Below are positions 1-10,127 of a stretch of DNA of 64,000 nt, piece by piece. Source of the stretch: Haematospirillum sp. H4485 (GTDB lineage Bacteria; Pseudomonadota; Alphaproteobacteria; Rhodospirillales; Rhodospirillaceae); assembly GCF_012102745.1 (NCBI RefSeq), contig NZ_JAAVSY010000014.1:1-64000 (forward strand), written 5' to 3'. The notes under the pieces are model-generated. The model was not told the DNA's origin. It did no database searches and saw only the letters and a program-made list of their open reading frames with translations. Made by a program: the position numbers and the translations under genes. How positions within the stretch are numbered: the first letter of the stretch is position 1; every line of letters begins with the position of its first letter.

Positions 1-140
1 GGAAAATGCGGCTCTATCGCCGCCCATCGGGCGTCCGAAAGCCAAAACAGGTGGGCCATTCATGCCTCCAATCTCCCGATTGAAGGGTATGAATCTGATC
101 CGCAGACCACGAGCAATACCATGATTGAGTCTGGAGCCTA
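1..140 (-). mobile_element. Partial IS5-family element (end cut by window edge)
   Basis: These bases are nearly identical to 28091-28232, the right end of the IS copy at 27365-28230; only a few substitutions separate them and identity stops after the shared GGAGCCTA. The transposase would start at 59 on the minus strand; its first codons (M-A-H-L-F-W-L-S-D-A-R-W) are readable up to the window edge. The rest of the element lies outside, so whether this copy is intact is unknown. Both copies have the same orientation. Confidence 0.85.
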
Positions 141-164
141 GGTTATTTCTGTATTGCTCTTTAT

Positions 165-188
165 GCCCCGCTGTTTCGGCAGCGGGGC
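165..188. terminator. GC-rich hairpin, probable terminator
   Basis: Perfect 9-bp stem GCCCCGCTG / CAGCGGGGC with a six-base loop, followed on the plus strand by TTT. It lies between the IS end and the stop codon of the minus-strand gene at 205. It could terminate transcription leaving either the IS or that gene; the U-tract is short. Confidence 0.55.
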
Positions 189-204
189 TTTGTGCTGTTG
201 ATCT

Positions 205-588
205 TCAGGCAAAGTCTGTGAGGCGACAGATCAGGCCATGACGCAGTTCAAAGAACGAGACGCCGCGTAGATCAATGCGCTGGCCTTCTTTCCAGCCATT
301 GGGAAGATCTGTGGCAACAATTGCGGCATAGTCCACTTCAAGGGCAACCGCATCGTGCCCGACAACAGCATGGCGGACAGACTGGCTGCGGACTGAAAAA
401 GCACGGATGCTTTGTTCAGCAAGAGTTGTGAAGGCTTCTTTCCCCGCCAACGTCAACCCGGATACACCCCCGTTGACGCTCTCAAACACAATATCGTCTG
501 ACAGGGTTTCCAGCATGGCGAGAACGTCTTTCTGGTTATAGGCATCAATGTATCCGACAACAGCAGTTGGCAGCAAACCGGGGGACAT
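205..588 (-). CDS. SnoaL/NTF2-like domain protein
   Basis: A 127-residue protein with the look of the SnoaL-like / nuclear transport factor 2 fold: an N-terminal helix (VVGYIDAYNQKDVLAMLETL) followed by a strand carrying D-D-I-V-F-E, a G-x-x-A-F segment and a beta-sheet with conserved aromatic and acidic positions. This fold holds small isomerases, dehydratases and binding proteins, so no specific reaction can be assigned. The start at 588 is chosen because GGAGAA sits seven bases upstream; a longer reading from 735 has no homologous-looking extension. It stands alone, divergent from the hutD-like gene. Confidence 0.75.
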   Translation of the reverse strand: MSPGLLPTAVVGYIDAYNQKDVLAMLETLSDDIVFESVNGGVSGLTLAGKEAFTTLAEQSIRAFSVRSQSVRHAVVGHDAVALEVDYAAIVATDLPNGWKEGQRIDLRGVSFFELRHGLICRLTDFA

Positions 589-817
589 GGTTTTCTCCAC
601 ACCAAAGGGAACGGGAAACACAAAGCCATACCTTATCTGTGTGTCACCAATGACAGCGTGAATCAAATGGAATCCTTGTGATATCTCTGTCGTTGCCTGC
701 GGATTATTTTGTTTTTTATGTGACGTTCTATCCAAAGTATCTGGATGGAAAAGTATTTTGGGTGCAGTCTGATGTGTGAGTCATTCCGGGTTTTGTTGCC
801 GGAATATGGGGGTGGTT

Positions 818-1462
818 ATGGGGATGCGCCTTCTTACTCCTGATCGGTACCGACGCATGCCATGGCGTAATGGTCGCGGTATGACGACCGAACTTGCCCG
901 TGAACCAGAAGACGGAATGGGCAATTTTCTCTGGCGTGTCAGTATTTCCGAGGTTAGCCGACAGGGGCCGTTCTCGTTGTTTCCCGGCTATGATCGTCTT
1001 GTTGCGGTTATTGAAGGGGAAGGAATGGATCTTCTGCTCGATGGGTCACTGGTCGAGCGGCTGAGCCGTAAAACAGCACCCTATACCTTTTCTGGCGACA
1101 GATTGGCTGAATGCCGTCTTATTGGCGGGATGATCCGGGATTTCAACCTGATTGTTGATCGTCATTATGGCCGTGCCACATTGCATCGCATTCGTAAAGG
1201 ACCTGGTCTGACAGTGGGGGGGCTGGGGGCTGTCGTCTTGATTTATGCTGTTTCCGGCGAAGCCTGGATCCGGTTTCGGGAACAGGATGAAGAGCAACGG
1301 ATTCGCCTGGAGGAAGAGCATACCTTGATCTTGGAGGGGGATCAGGTTGAGATCACGTGCCCGGCAGCAGAAGCTGAGGCCCTTGTCTCCGAGGTCAGTG
1401 TCGTCGGGCGTGCCAATGCTCATATTTGTATTGGTGCAATGGAAGATAATACCTTGCCATAA
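818..1462 (+). CDS. hutD: HutD family protein (cupin)
   Basis: HutD proteins are small cupins usually found with histidine-utilisation genes; the role is thought to be regulatory or protective and the biochemical function is unsettled. The N-terminus R-x-L-x-P-x-x-Y-R-x-M-P-W-R-N-G-x-G-M-T-T-E-L is diagnostic, followed by W-R-x-S-x-S-E-V and S-x-F-P-G-Y-D-R. The reading frame is open from a GTG at 776, but ATGs at 806, 818 and 824 are better: GGGGGTGG just before 818 suggests that start (214 residues). No other hut genes are in the window, so it is an orphan here. Confidence 0.85.
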   Translation: MGMRLLTPDRYRRMPWRNGRGMTTELAREPEDGMGNFLWRVSISEVSRQGPFSLFPGYDRLVAVIEGEGMDLLLDGSLVERLSRKTAPYTFSGDRLAECRLIGGMIRDFNLIVDRHYGRATLHRIRKGPGLTVGGLGAVVLIYAVSGEAWIRFREQDEEQRIRLEEEHTLILEGDQVEITCPAAEAEALVSEVSVVGRANAHICIGAMEDNTLP

Positions 1463-1540
1463 CGCACCCCCCGCTGCGGGGATGGTCATATCTTCCATGG
1501 CGATGTAGAAAATGGGCAGCTCTGACAACAGCTGGCATTT

Positions 1541-3643
1541 GTGATGACACCCATTATTCCCATGTACCAAAAGCCCCCGGCCGGCCCGAAGGCAACATTC
1601 CGACTGTCATCGGACTATGTTCCTGCCGGTGATCAGCCTGCTGCAATTGAAGCTCTGACCAAGGGTATCTTGGCTGGTGAACGAGATCAGGTTCTGTTGG
1701 GGGTAACGGGATCAGGAAAAACCTTCACGGCTGCCAAGGTCATTGAGGCATTGGGGCGCCCTGCTCTGGTGATGGCTCCCAACAAGACGCTGGCTGCCCA
1801 GCTGTATGCAGAAATGAAGGCATTTTTTCCTGACAATGCTGTCGAGTATTTTGTGTCGTATTATGATTATTATCAGCCAGAGGCTTATGTACCCCGTACC
1901 GATACGTACATCGAGAAAGACGCCTCGATCAACGAGCAGATCGATCGTATGCGTCATGCTGCAACCCGCGCAATCCTGGAACGCCGGGATGTGGTGATTG
2001 TCGCTTCTGTTTCCTGCTTGTATGGCCTTGGGTCTGTTGAAAGCTATTCTGCTATGCGGGTTGTGGTACGCAAGGGCGATGTTCTTGATCGTGATGCACT
2101 TATCCGGTCACTGGTATCCTTGCAATACAGGCGCAACAATGCTGGTTTCTCGCGCGGGGATTTTCGTGTACGCGGGGATGTTGTCGAGTTGTTTCCGGCT
2201 CACTATGAGGATCGAGCCTGGCGTATCGATCTGTTTGGTGACGAAGTTGACCGTATTGTTGAATTTGATCCCCTGACCGGCGAAGTGCTGCTGTCCCTTG
2301 CGGAAATGATCGTTTATCCCAACAGCCACCACGTTACGCCGCGTCCCGCCTTGTCCCAAGCTGCCAAGGGCATTCGTGCCGAGTTGAAGGAACGCTTGGT
2401 TGCACTCTCGGCGGCAGGCAAGCTTCTCGAGGAACAACGCTTGCGGGAGCGGACACTTTTTGATCTGGAGATGCTGGAGACAACAGGCTTCTGCAAGGGA
2501 ATCGAGAACTATTCCCGTTGGTTGACCGGGCGCAATCCGGGTGAACCGCCGCCGACACTCTTCGAATATCTTCCCGAAGATGCGGTACTCATCGTCGATG
2601 AGAGTCACGTAACAGTGCCCCAGATCGGGGGTATGTATCGTGGCGACTATAACCGCAAGTCAACGCTTGCTGATTATGGATTCCGTCTGCCTTCTTGCGT
2701 GGACAATCGACCACTGAAATTCGAGGAATGGGATGCCATGCGTCCTGCGACGGTTTTTGTTTCAGCAACCCCGGGAGATTGGGAGCTGGAGCGGGCAGGT
2801 GGTGTGTTTGTCGAACAGGTTATTCGTCCTACCGGTTTGGTGGACCCAGTCTGCGAAGTGCGGCCTGTCGCGTATCAGGTTGATGATCTTCTGGCGGAGG
2901 TGCGCACCGTTTCAGCCTCGGGAGGCCGAACCTTGGTGACTGTGTTGACCAAGAAGATGGCTGAAGATCTGACCGAATTCTTGCATGATCAGGGAATCCG
3001 GGTTCGCTATATGCATTCCGATATCGAGACACTGGAGCGGATCGAGATTATCCGTGATCTGCGTCTGGGTGTTTTTGACGTGCTTGTCGGGATCAACCTA
3101 TTGCGTGAAGGTCTGGACATTCCTGAATGTGCCTTGGTTGCCATCCTTGATGCTGACAAGGAGGGTTTCTTGCGTTCCACCCGTTCCTTGATCCAGACCA
3201 TTGGTCGTGCGGCCCGTAATGTTGATGGCCGCGTTGTATTGTATGCAGACCGTATGACAGATAGTCTTGTGGCGGCCTTGGACGAAACGGCGCGGCGACG
3301 CAAGAGACAGCAAGCCTGGAATGCTGAGCATGGCATCACACCCGAGAGTGTGCGGTCTCGTATACTGGATGTCGTTGGGGATGTGAGTGTCCATGATTAC
3401 GTGACCGTTGATACAGGACCTGTTGGTAAGGTCGCCCTGACGGGTCAGTCCCTGCAAGATGTTATCCGTGATCTGGACAAGAAAATGCGGGCCGCTGCCG
3501 GCAACCTCGAGTTCGAGGAAGCCGCACGCCTGCGTGATGAGATCCGTCGCCTTGAAGCCCTTGATCTGGAAGTTCCGGTTCCACCGCCGACATCCTCAAC
3601 GATGGCTGGCAAGGCCAGATCATCACGGCGGCAACGTCCGTAA
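1541..3643 (+). CDS. uvrB: Excinuclease ABC subunit B
   Basis: UvrB is the damage-verifying helicase-like subunit of UvrABC nucleotide excision repair; it receives DNA from UvrA and recruits UvrC. The protein is 700 residues, normal for the family. Visible parts are Walker A GVTGSGKT near residue 54-61, the beta-hairpin that probes the lesion ([23 protein letters not shown], about 105-125), the DESH Walker B, helicase motif [11 protein letters not shown], and the C-terminal UVR motif ([12 protein letters not shown]) that binds UvrC. Start codons GTG 1541 and ATG 1544 are adjacent and cannot be separated. It converges on the glutaminase gene with only two bases between the stops. Confidence 0.98.
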   Translation: MMTPIIPMYQKPPAGPKATFRLSSDYVPAGDQPAAIEALTKGILAGERDQVLLGVTGSGKTFTAAKVIEALGRPALVMAPNKTLAAQLYAEMKAFFPDNAVEYFVSYYDYYQPEAYVPRTDTYIEKDASINEQIDRMRHAATRAILERRDVVIVASVSCLYGLGSVESYSAMRVVVRKGDVLDRDALIRSLVSLQYRRNNAGFSRGDFRVRGDVVELFPAHYEDRAWRIDLFGDEVDRIVEFDPLTGEVLLSLAEMIVYPNSHHVTPRPALSQAAKGIRAELKERLVALSAAGKLLEEQRLRERTLFDLEMLETTGFCKGIENYSRWLTGRNPGEPPPTLFEYLPEDAVLIVDESHVTVPQIGGMYRGDYNRKSTLADYGFRLPSCVDNRPLKFEEWDAMRPATVFVSATPGDWELERAGGVFVEQVIRPTGLVDPVCEVRPVAYQVDDLLAEVRTVSASGGRTLVTVLTKKMAEDLTEFLHDQGIRVRYMHSDIETLERIEIIRDLRLGVFDVLVGINLLREGLDIPECALVAILDADKEGFLRSTRSLIQTIGRAARNVDGRVVLYADRMTDSLVAALDETARRRKRQQAWNAEHGITPESVRSRILDVVGDVSVHDYVTVDTGPVGKVALTGQSLQDVIRDLDKKMRAAAGNLEFEEAARLRDEIRRLEALDLEVPVPPPTSSTMAGKARSSRRQRP

Positions 3644-3645
3644 CG

Positions 3646-4596
3646 TTAGAGCTCACCGTTCTCAAGGGCTCGTGCCAACAGTTCAAGGGCGCGCATACCC
3701 CGCACCGAGTTCCCTTTTTCCGTAAGGGGAGGGGACCATACGCAGGCTGTTCCATGCCCGGGAATAACGGCCAGAATGCCCCCGCCAACGCCACTCTTTC
3801 CTGGCCAACCAACACGGAAAGAGAAGTCTCCTGTGCCGTCATACAAGCCGCACGTCAACATCAGGGAGCATACCTGACGGGCTTCAACAGGCCCAAGAAT
3901 CCGGTTTCCTTTCAGGGTTTTTCCGCCCGTTGCCAGGAACAGGCCCGCCCGTGCCAGATCCACGCAACTCATCGGTATGGAACATTGCTTGAAATAGGCT
4001 GTTGTAACGGCCTCCACAGGGTTCTCCATTCGCCCATGTGCTTTCAGGAAGTAAGCAATGGCGCGATTGCGGTCCCCGTGTACGTATTCTGAACGAAAAA
4101 CCGTATCGTCAAATACCAATTTGATATCTCCGGCAAGATGGCCGAGGAAATCGATGACGGCCCTGTCGGGCAGGGCAAAGCGGCTGACAATGGCATTGGT
4201 TACAGCCAAGGCACCGGCATTGATGAAGGGATTGCGCGGCAGGCCATTTTCTTGCTCAAGCAGAACAAGTGAGTTGAATGCCGTTCCGGAAGGTTCCCGT
4301 CCGACTCTCTCCCATAGTTCGTCCCCCCATGTTTGCAGTGCCAGAACCAGAGAAAACAGTTTGGATATGCTCTGGATTGAGAAAGGGGAAAAGGCATCGC
4401 CGGCTGTTGCCAAGCGTCCGTCCAACATCTGAAGTGCGATGCCGAATCGATCCGGTGCAACGCAGGCCAAGGCTGGTATATAATCAGCGACCTTGCCTTC
4501 CAAGGGTTCTGCCAGAATGCGATTATAAACGCGGTCAACGACGACCTGAAGCTCATCCACCGGATATGCTCCTGCCAGGGGGGCAATGCCTCCCAC
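3646..4596 (-). CDS. glsA: Glutaminase
   Basis: Serine-type glutaminase (beta-lactamase-like fold) converting glutamine to glutamate and ammonia in the cytoplasm. The 316 residues match the family length. The catalytic S-x-x-K is S76-I-S-K79 in the segment F-S-I-Q-S-I-S-K; G-x-P-x-N-P-F-I-N-A-G-A and V-G-W-P-G-K-S-G-V-G-G-G-I are further family hallmarks. Translation starts at a GTG (4596) preceded by AAGG at good distance. The start is 14 bases after the stop of the HAD gene, so both are probably one transcript. Confidence 0.95.
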   Translation of the reverse strand: MGGIAPLAGAYPVDELQVVVDRVYNRILAEPLEGKVADYIPALACVAPDRFGIALQMLDGRLATAGDAFSPFSIQSISKLFSLVLALQTWGDELWERVGREPSGTAFNSLVLLEQENGLPRNPFINAGALAVTNAIVSRFALPDRAVIDFLGHLAGDIKLVFDDTVFRSEYVHGDRNRAIAYFLKAHGRMENPVEAVTTAYFKQCSIPMSCVDLARAGLFLATGGKTLKGNRILGPVEARQVCSLMLTCGLYDGTGDFSFRVGWPGKSGVGGGILAVIPGHGTACVWSPPLTEKGNSVRGMRALELLARALENGEL

Positions 4597-4610
4597 GATA
4601 GCGCCTTGTC

Positions 4611-5273
4611 CTAGCCGACAGAATTCCCTGCTGATAATTGAATGTGCAGCAATGACTCAAGGGCAGACTCAAGGGCCTCGGGAGAGGTAAAGTGAATGGC
4701 ATGCATGCCAACCCGACGGGCCCCGTCAACATTATGCTGGTTGTCATCAATAAAAACGCAATCCTCTGCCTTAAGGTCATTTCGCTGTAGCAAGACCTGA
4801 TAAATTTCAGGATCCGGTTTTACCTGATGTTCCTCTCCAGATACAACAATGTCCCGGAACAGATCCATGAACGGATAGTTCTTGCGCGTTGTTTCAAAAG
4901 TGTCTGCTGCCCAGTTGGTAATGGCATACAAAGGAATATTGGCTGCATGCAGCCGTTCAAGGATGGAAACCGTACCCGCAATTGCCCCGGTTATACTGAT
5001 ATCAAAATTATCATGGTACTGACCTATGATATGAGCATATTGCGGATGGTTCTCGCGGAAGTTTCGCTCGGCTTCTATCCACGAGCGACCACGGTCCTGC
5101 TCCATATTCCACGATTCAAAGTCAACATCGTTCAGAAAAGACCGCGTCGCTTCCTTATCCCCCGAGAAAGCCGGAAGAAAAGCACGTGCGGGGTCCCAGC
5201 CGATCAGCACGCCTCCTAAATCAAAAACAACCACCGAAGGTCTTTTCTTTTTTTTAGGCTTACCTGAAGACAT
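4611..5273 (-). CDS. HAD-superfamily hydrolase, YihX-like
   Basis: Subfamily IA haloacid-dehalogenase-like phosphatase of 220 residues. Motif I is F-D-L-G-G-V-L, as in YihX-type sugar-phosphate phosphatases rather than the usual DxDGT; motif II is A-I-T-N, motif III includes K-P-D-P-E-I-Y, and motif IV is V-F-I-D-D-N. The N-terminus is preceded by a lysine-rich stretch (G-K-P-K-K-K-K-R). Start 5273 is supported by GAGG nine bases upstream; an upstream in-frame ATG at 5285 is possible. Substrate unknown; alpha-D-glucose-1-phosphate is one option by family resemblance only. Confidence 0.85.
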   Translation of the reverse strand: MSSGKPKKKKRPSVVVFDLGGVLIGWDPARAFLPAFSGDKEATRSFLNDVDFESWNMEQDRGRSWIEAERNFRENHPQYAHIIGQYHDNFDISITGAIAGTVSILERLHAANIPLYAITNWAADTFETTRKNYPFMDLFRDIVVSGEEHQVKPDPEIYQVLLQRNDLKAEDCVFIDDNQHNVDGARRVGMHAIHFTSPEALESALESLLHIQLSAGNSVG

Positions 5274-5401
5274 GCACAGCCTCATAACCGATCATTGTCC
5301 CAGATTATGACGTCATCAGTGCGGAAACAAGACCCGTTTTCCCAAGATATGTCATGGGGTAATGTGATCGTGTGATGAGGCACACCTAACCTAGGCGTTT
5401 A

Positions 5402-6217
5402 TTATTTCTGCGAGGAATGATCACCAATAATACTCGGTCCGCTCCGCGTTGTCAGGCTTCCTGCCAGGATGACCGGGAACGTTCCTATTTTTATGTTCGT
5501 GAATGAAACGCCGTAAACAGGATCTATGACAGATGGCACAAGAGCATCTTCAGGGGGCCCTGAAAGACCAAGGCAACCTTTGTCCATAATGGCAATGTGG
5601 TCACAAAAACGAGCTGCCAGGCACAGGTCGTGCAGAACAATGGTGACAGAGCGATTCTCACGCCTTGCCAAGTCAGCCAGAAGCTCGCACACAGCAATCT
5701 GATGCGCTGGATCCAGGTTGGCTGTTGGTTCGTCGGCCAAGATAACAGGGGTCTCTGTGGCTAAAACACGCGCCAACATGACCTTTGCTTTTTCACCGCC
5801 GGACAAGGTTGTTGCATCACGTTTGCCAAGACCCTGTATGCCCACACGCTCCATTGCCCTGTCAACGGCTTTGCAATCGGTTTTGCCGGACCTCCAGCGA
5901 CCGGCCCAGGGCAGGCGCCCCAGTTCAACAACCTGCCGCACATTTAGTGACCAATGCAGGATATGGCCCTGCGGTAAATACCCGACAAGACGTGCGCGTG
6001 CCCTGGTTTCTGGTGCCGGTAACAACATATCCTCTAGCGTAAAGACTCCACGGGCAGGAACAATCCCGGCGATGGCTTTCAGCAGTGTGCTTTTGCCAGC
6101 TCCGTTCGGACCAATCAAACCGGTTAGTGCTCCTTTTGGTGCCTCGAACCGCTCAGCCTGTATTCTGACAGTGTGCCCCGGGGTGACAAGGACGGAGCAA
6201 GCAAGAAGAGATGTCAT
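5402..6217 (-). CDS. btuD: Vitamin B12 ABC transporter, ATP-binding protein
   Basis: Cytoplasmic ATPase of a type II (FecCDE/BtuCD) importer, 271 residues. Walker A is G-P-N-G-A-G-K-S-T, the ABC signature L-S-G-G-E-K-A-K, Walker B V-I-L-A-D-E-P-T-A, and the switch histidine is in L-H-D-L. The start ATG overlaps the stop of the permease (ATGA), giving translational coupling. The C-terminal extension after the switch region is about 50 residues and not distinctive. Because the operon leader holds a cobalamin riboswitch, the B12 assignment is preferred over the siderophore or haem alternatives that use the same protein family. Confidence 0.9.
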   Translation of the reverse strand: MTSLLACSVLVTPGHTVRIQAERFEAPKGALTGLIGPNGAGKSTLLKAIAGIVPARGVFTLEDMLLPAPETRARARLVGYLPQGHILHWSLNVRQVVELGRLPWAGRWRSGKTDCKAVDRAMERVGIQGLGKRDATTLSGGEKAKVMLARVLATETPVILADEPTANLDPAHQIAVCELLADLARRENRSVTIVLHDLCLAARFCDHIAIMDKGCLGLSGPPEDALVPSVIDPVYGVSFTNIKIGTFPVILAGSLTTRSGPSIIGDHSSQK

Positions 6218-7209
6218 GCCTGAGAAACACCTTGCCGATATCGTAAGACAAGCGCGATGAAGAAAGGTGTCCCGACCAAGGCTGTTACAACGCCGATCAT
6301 CATTTCCTGACGCGTTGGTACAATCCGGACCAGGCAGTCAGCAAGCACCAGCAGCAAGGCCCCGCCAAGAGCCGAAGGAAGAAGAAGGTGACTCGGTTTG
6401 CGGGATACCAAAGGACGAAGGAGATGGGGTACAACAAGACCAACAAAGCCAATCGCGCCCGTTACAGCGACAGCCCCGCCGACAGATGCAGCAATGCCGA
6501 TAATAACGAGGGTATGAAGCCGGGCTATTTTTACACCCAAGCTTGATGCTGTTTCCAGCCCCAGAGAGAGAGCATCAAGCGCTCGCCCGGTTGACAGGGC
6601 AATCAGGGATCCAACCAGAATAAATGGTGTGCATAAAAGGACATCATCCATCGAGCGATCTTTCAGGGACCCCATCAGCCATAGCACCATTTCACTGACA
6701 GCCCATGGATTGGGAGCCAGATTCAGGGCAACAGCCGTCAGGGCAACTGCAACACCGGAAATGGCCATGCCGCCCAGAACCAGATCTGTTCCATCCCGCC
6801 CTTTGCGGGCCAGTAAAGCCAGTACCAATGTCGCAACAGCTGCTGCTCCCAAGGCAAACAGGGGCACAGCCCATCCAGATGCAGACGACAGGCCATGGTA
6901 GAGGGCGACAACAGCACCCAGCCCTGCCGCTGGTGAAATGCCTGTCAGCCCGGGTTCTGCCAGTGGATTGCGTAAAAGCCCCTGTAGTGTTGCCCCCGAC
7001 AAGCCAAGAGCGGCTCCAACTTCCAGCCCAAGCAGAAGTCTGGGGATTCGTATATCCTGAATTACCATGGTAATGCGTGGATCTCCCTTCCCAAGTACCC
7101 CCGCAAGAACATCGGCTAATGGCAACGATGTAGATCCAATACACAGACTGATAAGCGAAACAATGCCCAGAAGGACAGTCAAGATGACAGAGAGTGGGAT
7201 TATTCGCAC
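6214..7209 (-). CDS. btuC: Vitamin B12 ABC transporter, permease
   Basis: Integral membrane subunit of the FecCD family (331 residues, about ten hydrophobic segments). Family hallmarks include R-I-P-R-L-L-L-G near residue 53, G-A-T-L-Q-G-L-L-R-N-P-L-A-x-P-x-x-x-G, and the C-terminal F-V-G-L-V-V-P-H with R-P-L-V. The reading frame extends upstream to 7302, but the GTG at 7209 is preceded by GGAGG seven bases earlier and leaves a sensible N-terminus, so that start is chosen. It overlaps the end of btuF by ten bases. Confidence 0.9.
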   Translation of the reverse strand: MRIIPLSVILTVLLGIVSLISLCIGSTSLPLADVLAGVLGKGDPRITMVIQDIRIPRLLLGLEVGAALGLSGATLQGLLRNPLAEPGLTGISPAAGLGAVVALYHGLSSASGWAVPLFALGAAAVATLVLALLARKGRDGTDLVLGGMAISGVAVALTAVALNLAPNPWAVSEMVLWLMGSLKDRSMDDVLLCTPFILVGSLIALSTGRALDALSLGLETASSLGVKIARLHTLVIIGIAASVGGAVAVTGAIGFVGLVVPHLLRPLVSRKPSHLLLPSALGGALLLVLADCLVRIVPTRQEMMIGVVTALVGTPFFIALVLRYRQGVSQA

Positions 7210-8081
7210 TGTCCATCCTCCACTGTCCGGGGCGGCAGTATCAGTAGTGCGGATGAAAGATGTTCCGCTGCTTCCATGACGGTCCAGGTTGAACACGCCC
7301 ACATGGCTCCGGGAACTGTAATGGCAGGAATTTTCTTCTCTCCTGACAGGTGTTGTAACTGCCGTGATGAAATATCCATTCCCCGTGAGTAATAGGGGGC
7401 ATCGAAAAAGCTGGCCAGAAGCAGATCTGGGGGGTCCAGCAGAAGGTGCTCGGGATCATGACGTGGCCATCCCTCAGCTTGCGTGACATTACGCAGGCCA
7501 TTGAGAGTCATGATCGCATCAATAATGGTGCCCGGACCAGCGCTGTATCCACCCGGTGTCTGGTACAGGGCACGGCGATCAGCCCCGGTTCGTCGGTAGG
7601 CAACCGCATCCAGGGAACGCTTCATGGCCTGTTTCAGCATCGTGCCGCGCTCATGCTGGCCAAGAGCTTCGGCGGCAAGGTCGATTTGATGGCCTATGCC
7701 TTCTACTGTCTCTGTCATGGGAAGACGGACCACGCGAATGCCGGATGTTTCAAGCAGAGAAGCCATGCGGTGATGGCTCCAAGCGTCTGTTATGACGACA
7801 TCGGCACCAAGCTGGATGTAGGCTTCTGCAGACGGGGTTGGCCGCGGATATCCTGCCCCTTTCCGGGCCATCCAGGATACATGAGGGTCCGCCGCATCAG
7901 GTGATACAGCAACAATCTGGTCCGGATCAGCCAGCTTCAGAATAACCTGATCGGCACACAGGGTAGCTGAAGCCACACGGGGTTGATGTGCAAAAACCCG
8001 CAAAGGAAGGCAGAACAAGAGAATGCTGGCAGCCAATATAAGCATGCTGCTGTTCTTGTGGTTGGAAGAGATCACGGGCAT
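7200..8081 (-). CDS. btuF: Periplasmic cobalamin-binding protein
   Basis: Class III periplasmic binding protein of 293 residues. It has a hydrophobic signal peptide (about residues 10-31, ending V-F-A) followed by R-V-A-S-A-T-L-C-A-D-Q, typical of BtuF/FhuD-like proteins where the ligand-recognition loop begins, and a central Y-I-Q-L-G-A-D-V-V-I segment. It should deliver cobalamin to BtuCD. The gene starts four bases after btuB stops and overlaps btuC. Assignment to cobalamin rests on the riboswitch and on btuB, not on ligand residues. Confidence 0.85.
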   Translation of the reverse strand: MPVISSNHKNSSMLILAASILLFCLPLRVFAHQPRVASATLCADQVILKLADPDQIVAVSPDAADPHVSWMARKGAGYPRPTPSAEAYIQLGADVVITDAWSHHRMASLLETSGIRVVRLPMTETVEGIGHQIDLAAEALGQHERGTMLKQAMKRSLDAVAYRRTGADRRALYQTPGGYSAGPGTIIDAIMTLNGLRNVTQAEGWPRHDPEHLLLDPPDLLLASFFDAPYYSRGMDISSRQLQHLSGEKKIPAITVPGAMWACSTWTVMEAAEHLSSALLILPPRTVEDGQCE

Positions 8082-8085
8082 GTCC

Positions 8086-9960
8086 TCAATACTGAACCGT
8101 CAGGCCGGCAAAGACAGAGCGCCCCGGGGTTCCGCGCCCATATTGTTCCTCGTAACGGCGGTTCAGCACATTCTCCATACGCCCATGTATTCGGAGGCTT
8201 TTGTTCACGACCCATCCTAATTTGAAATCTGCAACCCAATATTCACTTGCCCGTTCTCCGAACTGTGAAGCTTGGTCGCGGTAACGGAGGTTTGTTTGGG
8301 CATGCAGGGCAGGCGTTATGGCCCAACCCAGTGCCCCCGTTGCTTGATGACGAGGAGGCAAGGTAAGTAGAGGATCACCAGTCAGAACATTCTGGCTGAT
8401 TTGCCATGTATACGTACCTTGTGCAGTCAAAGTGCTGGATAACTGCCATGAGAACTCAGTTTCCACGCCGCGGGTTTGTACACGTTCCGTATTATCATAT
8501 CCGCCGCTGTAGGTGCAGCCGGGACGGGTACCCCTCTTGGATGACCAGCTGATCTGGTCTTTGATCATATTATTGAACCAGTCTACGCTCAGGATCACAC
8601 GACCTGAATTCAGGTGTTGCTGGAAACCCGCATCCCACCCTCTCAAGCTTTCTGATTTTAGGTCGGGGTTCCCCTTACATGCATCGTAACACTCATAGAG
8701 ACTGGGTGTTTGCCAAGCCGTGCCGTAACTGCCGCGTACAGTTGTTCCAGTAAGAGCAATGTGATACGCGGCTCCCAGTTTCCAGTTTTCATCACCGCCA
8801 TAATACGTTTGATTGTCGGTGCGGCCAGAGGCTGTAAAATCCAGATTATCGAGCGGGGTTACCCCCAACGTTATGAAAGCCCCATGCTTGCGCATTGATA
8901 CGTCCGTATTGGGCGATGATGGAGAGTAATTTGGTTCAGCAAGACTGATGGAGTCACGCCCCAAGTCGGCGCCAAACTGGATGTTGGCAGATGGAGTTAG
9001 CGTCCAGGTTCCAAGATAGTCCAAGCGACTTCTTTGCCCCTTATACGCATCAGGCAGAGGAAGGCCCCGGACGATCGCACGTTCCGTTTTGCTGTCTGAA
9101 ACGGCAATGACCTGTGTCAGGCCAAGGGATGGGGTCTTGTGTGTGCCGGCCAGCCTAGCTTGGTGACTGGTAATATCAACGCTGTCAAACGTATCCTGCG
9201 TCTTCGAGTCATAAAAACGATCCTCACGCGTATAACGGACAAAGCTGTCTACTCGTGCCTCCTCTGTTGCCTGAAGGCCCAGGCGAGCCGCTCCTCCCCA
9301 CTGGCGGTACCCATCACGCTCTGTGCCACCCCTGCGCTTGTTATAGTCGGAGTAACCGCCCCTGTTTTCACCATGTAAGGATACACGGTAGTCTATGGGG
9401 CCGGACAGACCGGATATCATGGATTGTCCTCTACGGGTCTTGTAGCTGCCTAACTCCACAGCCGACTTTCCACTGAAGGGGGCATTGGCACGCTTTGTTG
9501 TGATATTGATGACGCCACCGCCGGTATCAGCACCGAACCGTCCCGCCTGCGGCCCCCGCAGAACATCAACGCTCTCAATATCATCCATGTTCATACCAGA
9601 AACATAGAACTGGGATTGAGCCCTGGATGTGTCACTCACCTCTATCCCGTCGATAAAAACCCGTACGTTGCGGGCGCCCGCGCCACGTAGTCTCAACTGC
9701 GCCTGGTCCCCATATCCATTGGTATGACTGAGCGACAAACCCGGTATTTGCTGGAAGACTTCATCCAGACGCGTGATCTGGTTACGCTGAATATCTTCGG
9801 CCGTTACTGTGGATTGGCTGATGGTTGTCTGCTCCTGGGAAACACCTGCCATCGCCGGGATTGTTTCACTGACTGTCAGCGGGGGAAGGGTGGATGATGC
9901 CGTTGCCAGGGTTGCCGGGAACAGACAGGGAATACTGAAAACAAGGAGACGTGCTTTCAA
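8086..9960 (-). CDS. btuB: TonB-dependent cobalamin receptor
   Basis: Outer-membrane receptor of 624 residues: signal peptide, a plug domain (R-L-D-E-V-F-Q-Q-I-P-G near 65-75, then L-R-L-R-G and V-F-I-D-G-I-E-V, and G-G-G-V-I-N-I-T-T), then a 22-stranded barrel closing with the C-terminal aromatic (T-V-Q-Y). Translation appears to start at a TTG (9960) with GAGGG seven bases upstream. It is the first gene of the B12 operon, directly downstream of the cobalamin riboswitch, which makes B12 or a corrinoid the likely substrate and explains repression when B12 is plentiful. Confidence 0.93.
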   Translation of the reverse strand: MKARLLVFSIPCLFPATLATASSTLPPLTVSETIPAMAGVSQEQTTISQSTVTAEDIQRNQITRLDEVFQQIPGLSLSHTNGYGDQAQLRLRGAGARNVRVFIDGIEVSDTSRAQSQFYVSGMNMDDIESVDVLRGPQAGRFGADTGGGVINITTKRANAPFSGKSAVELGSYKTRRGQSMISGLSGPIDYRVSLHGENRGGYSDYNKRRGGTERDGYRQWGGAARLGLQATEEARVDSFVRYTREDRFYDSKTQDTFDSVDITSHQARLAGTHKTPSLGLTQVIAVSDSKTERAIVRGLPLPDAYKGQRSRLDYLGTWTLTPSANIQFGADLGRDSISLAEPNYSPSSPNTDVSMRKHGAFITLGVTPLDNLDFTASGRTDNQTYYGGDENWKLGAAYHIALTGTTVRGSYGTAWQTPSLYECYDACKGNPDLKSESLRGWDAGFQQHLNSGRVILSVDWFNNMIKDQISWSSKRGTRPGCTYSGGYDNTERVQTRGVETEFSWQLSSTLTAQGTYTWQISQNVLTGDPLLTLPPRHQATGALGWAITPALHAQTNLRYRDQASQFGERASEYWVADFKLGWVVNKSLRIHGRMENVLNRRYEEQYGRGTPGRSVFAGLTVQY

Positions 9961-10127
9961 AACGTTGCCCTCGATGTGGCAGGCACGCCGTTCCCGGAGC
10001 CCAGCCCGACAGAAAGACCGGCGTCACCAGAGAATACCCCCCGGTGACACCATTCCTGGTGCTGCGCCACAACAACGAAAAGCTGCCACCGATACTACCC
10101 CGGTATCGGATGACGTGACGCTGTCTG

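Noticed and set aside
1467-1482. CCCCG/CGGGG hairpin between hutD and uvrB
   Set aside because: Stem of five with a three-base loop and no T-run; too weak to call a terminator.
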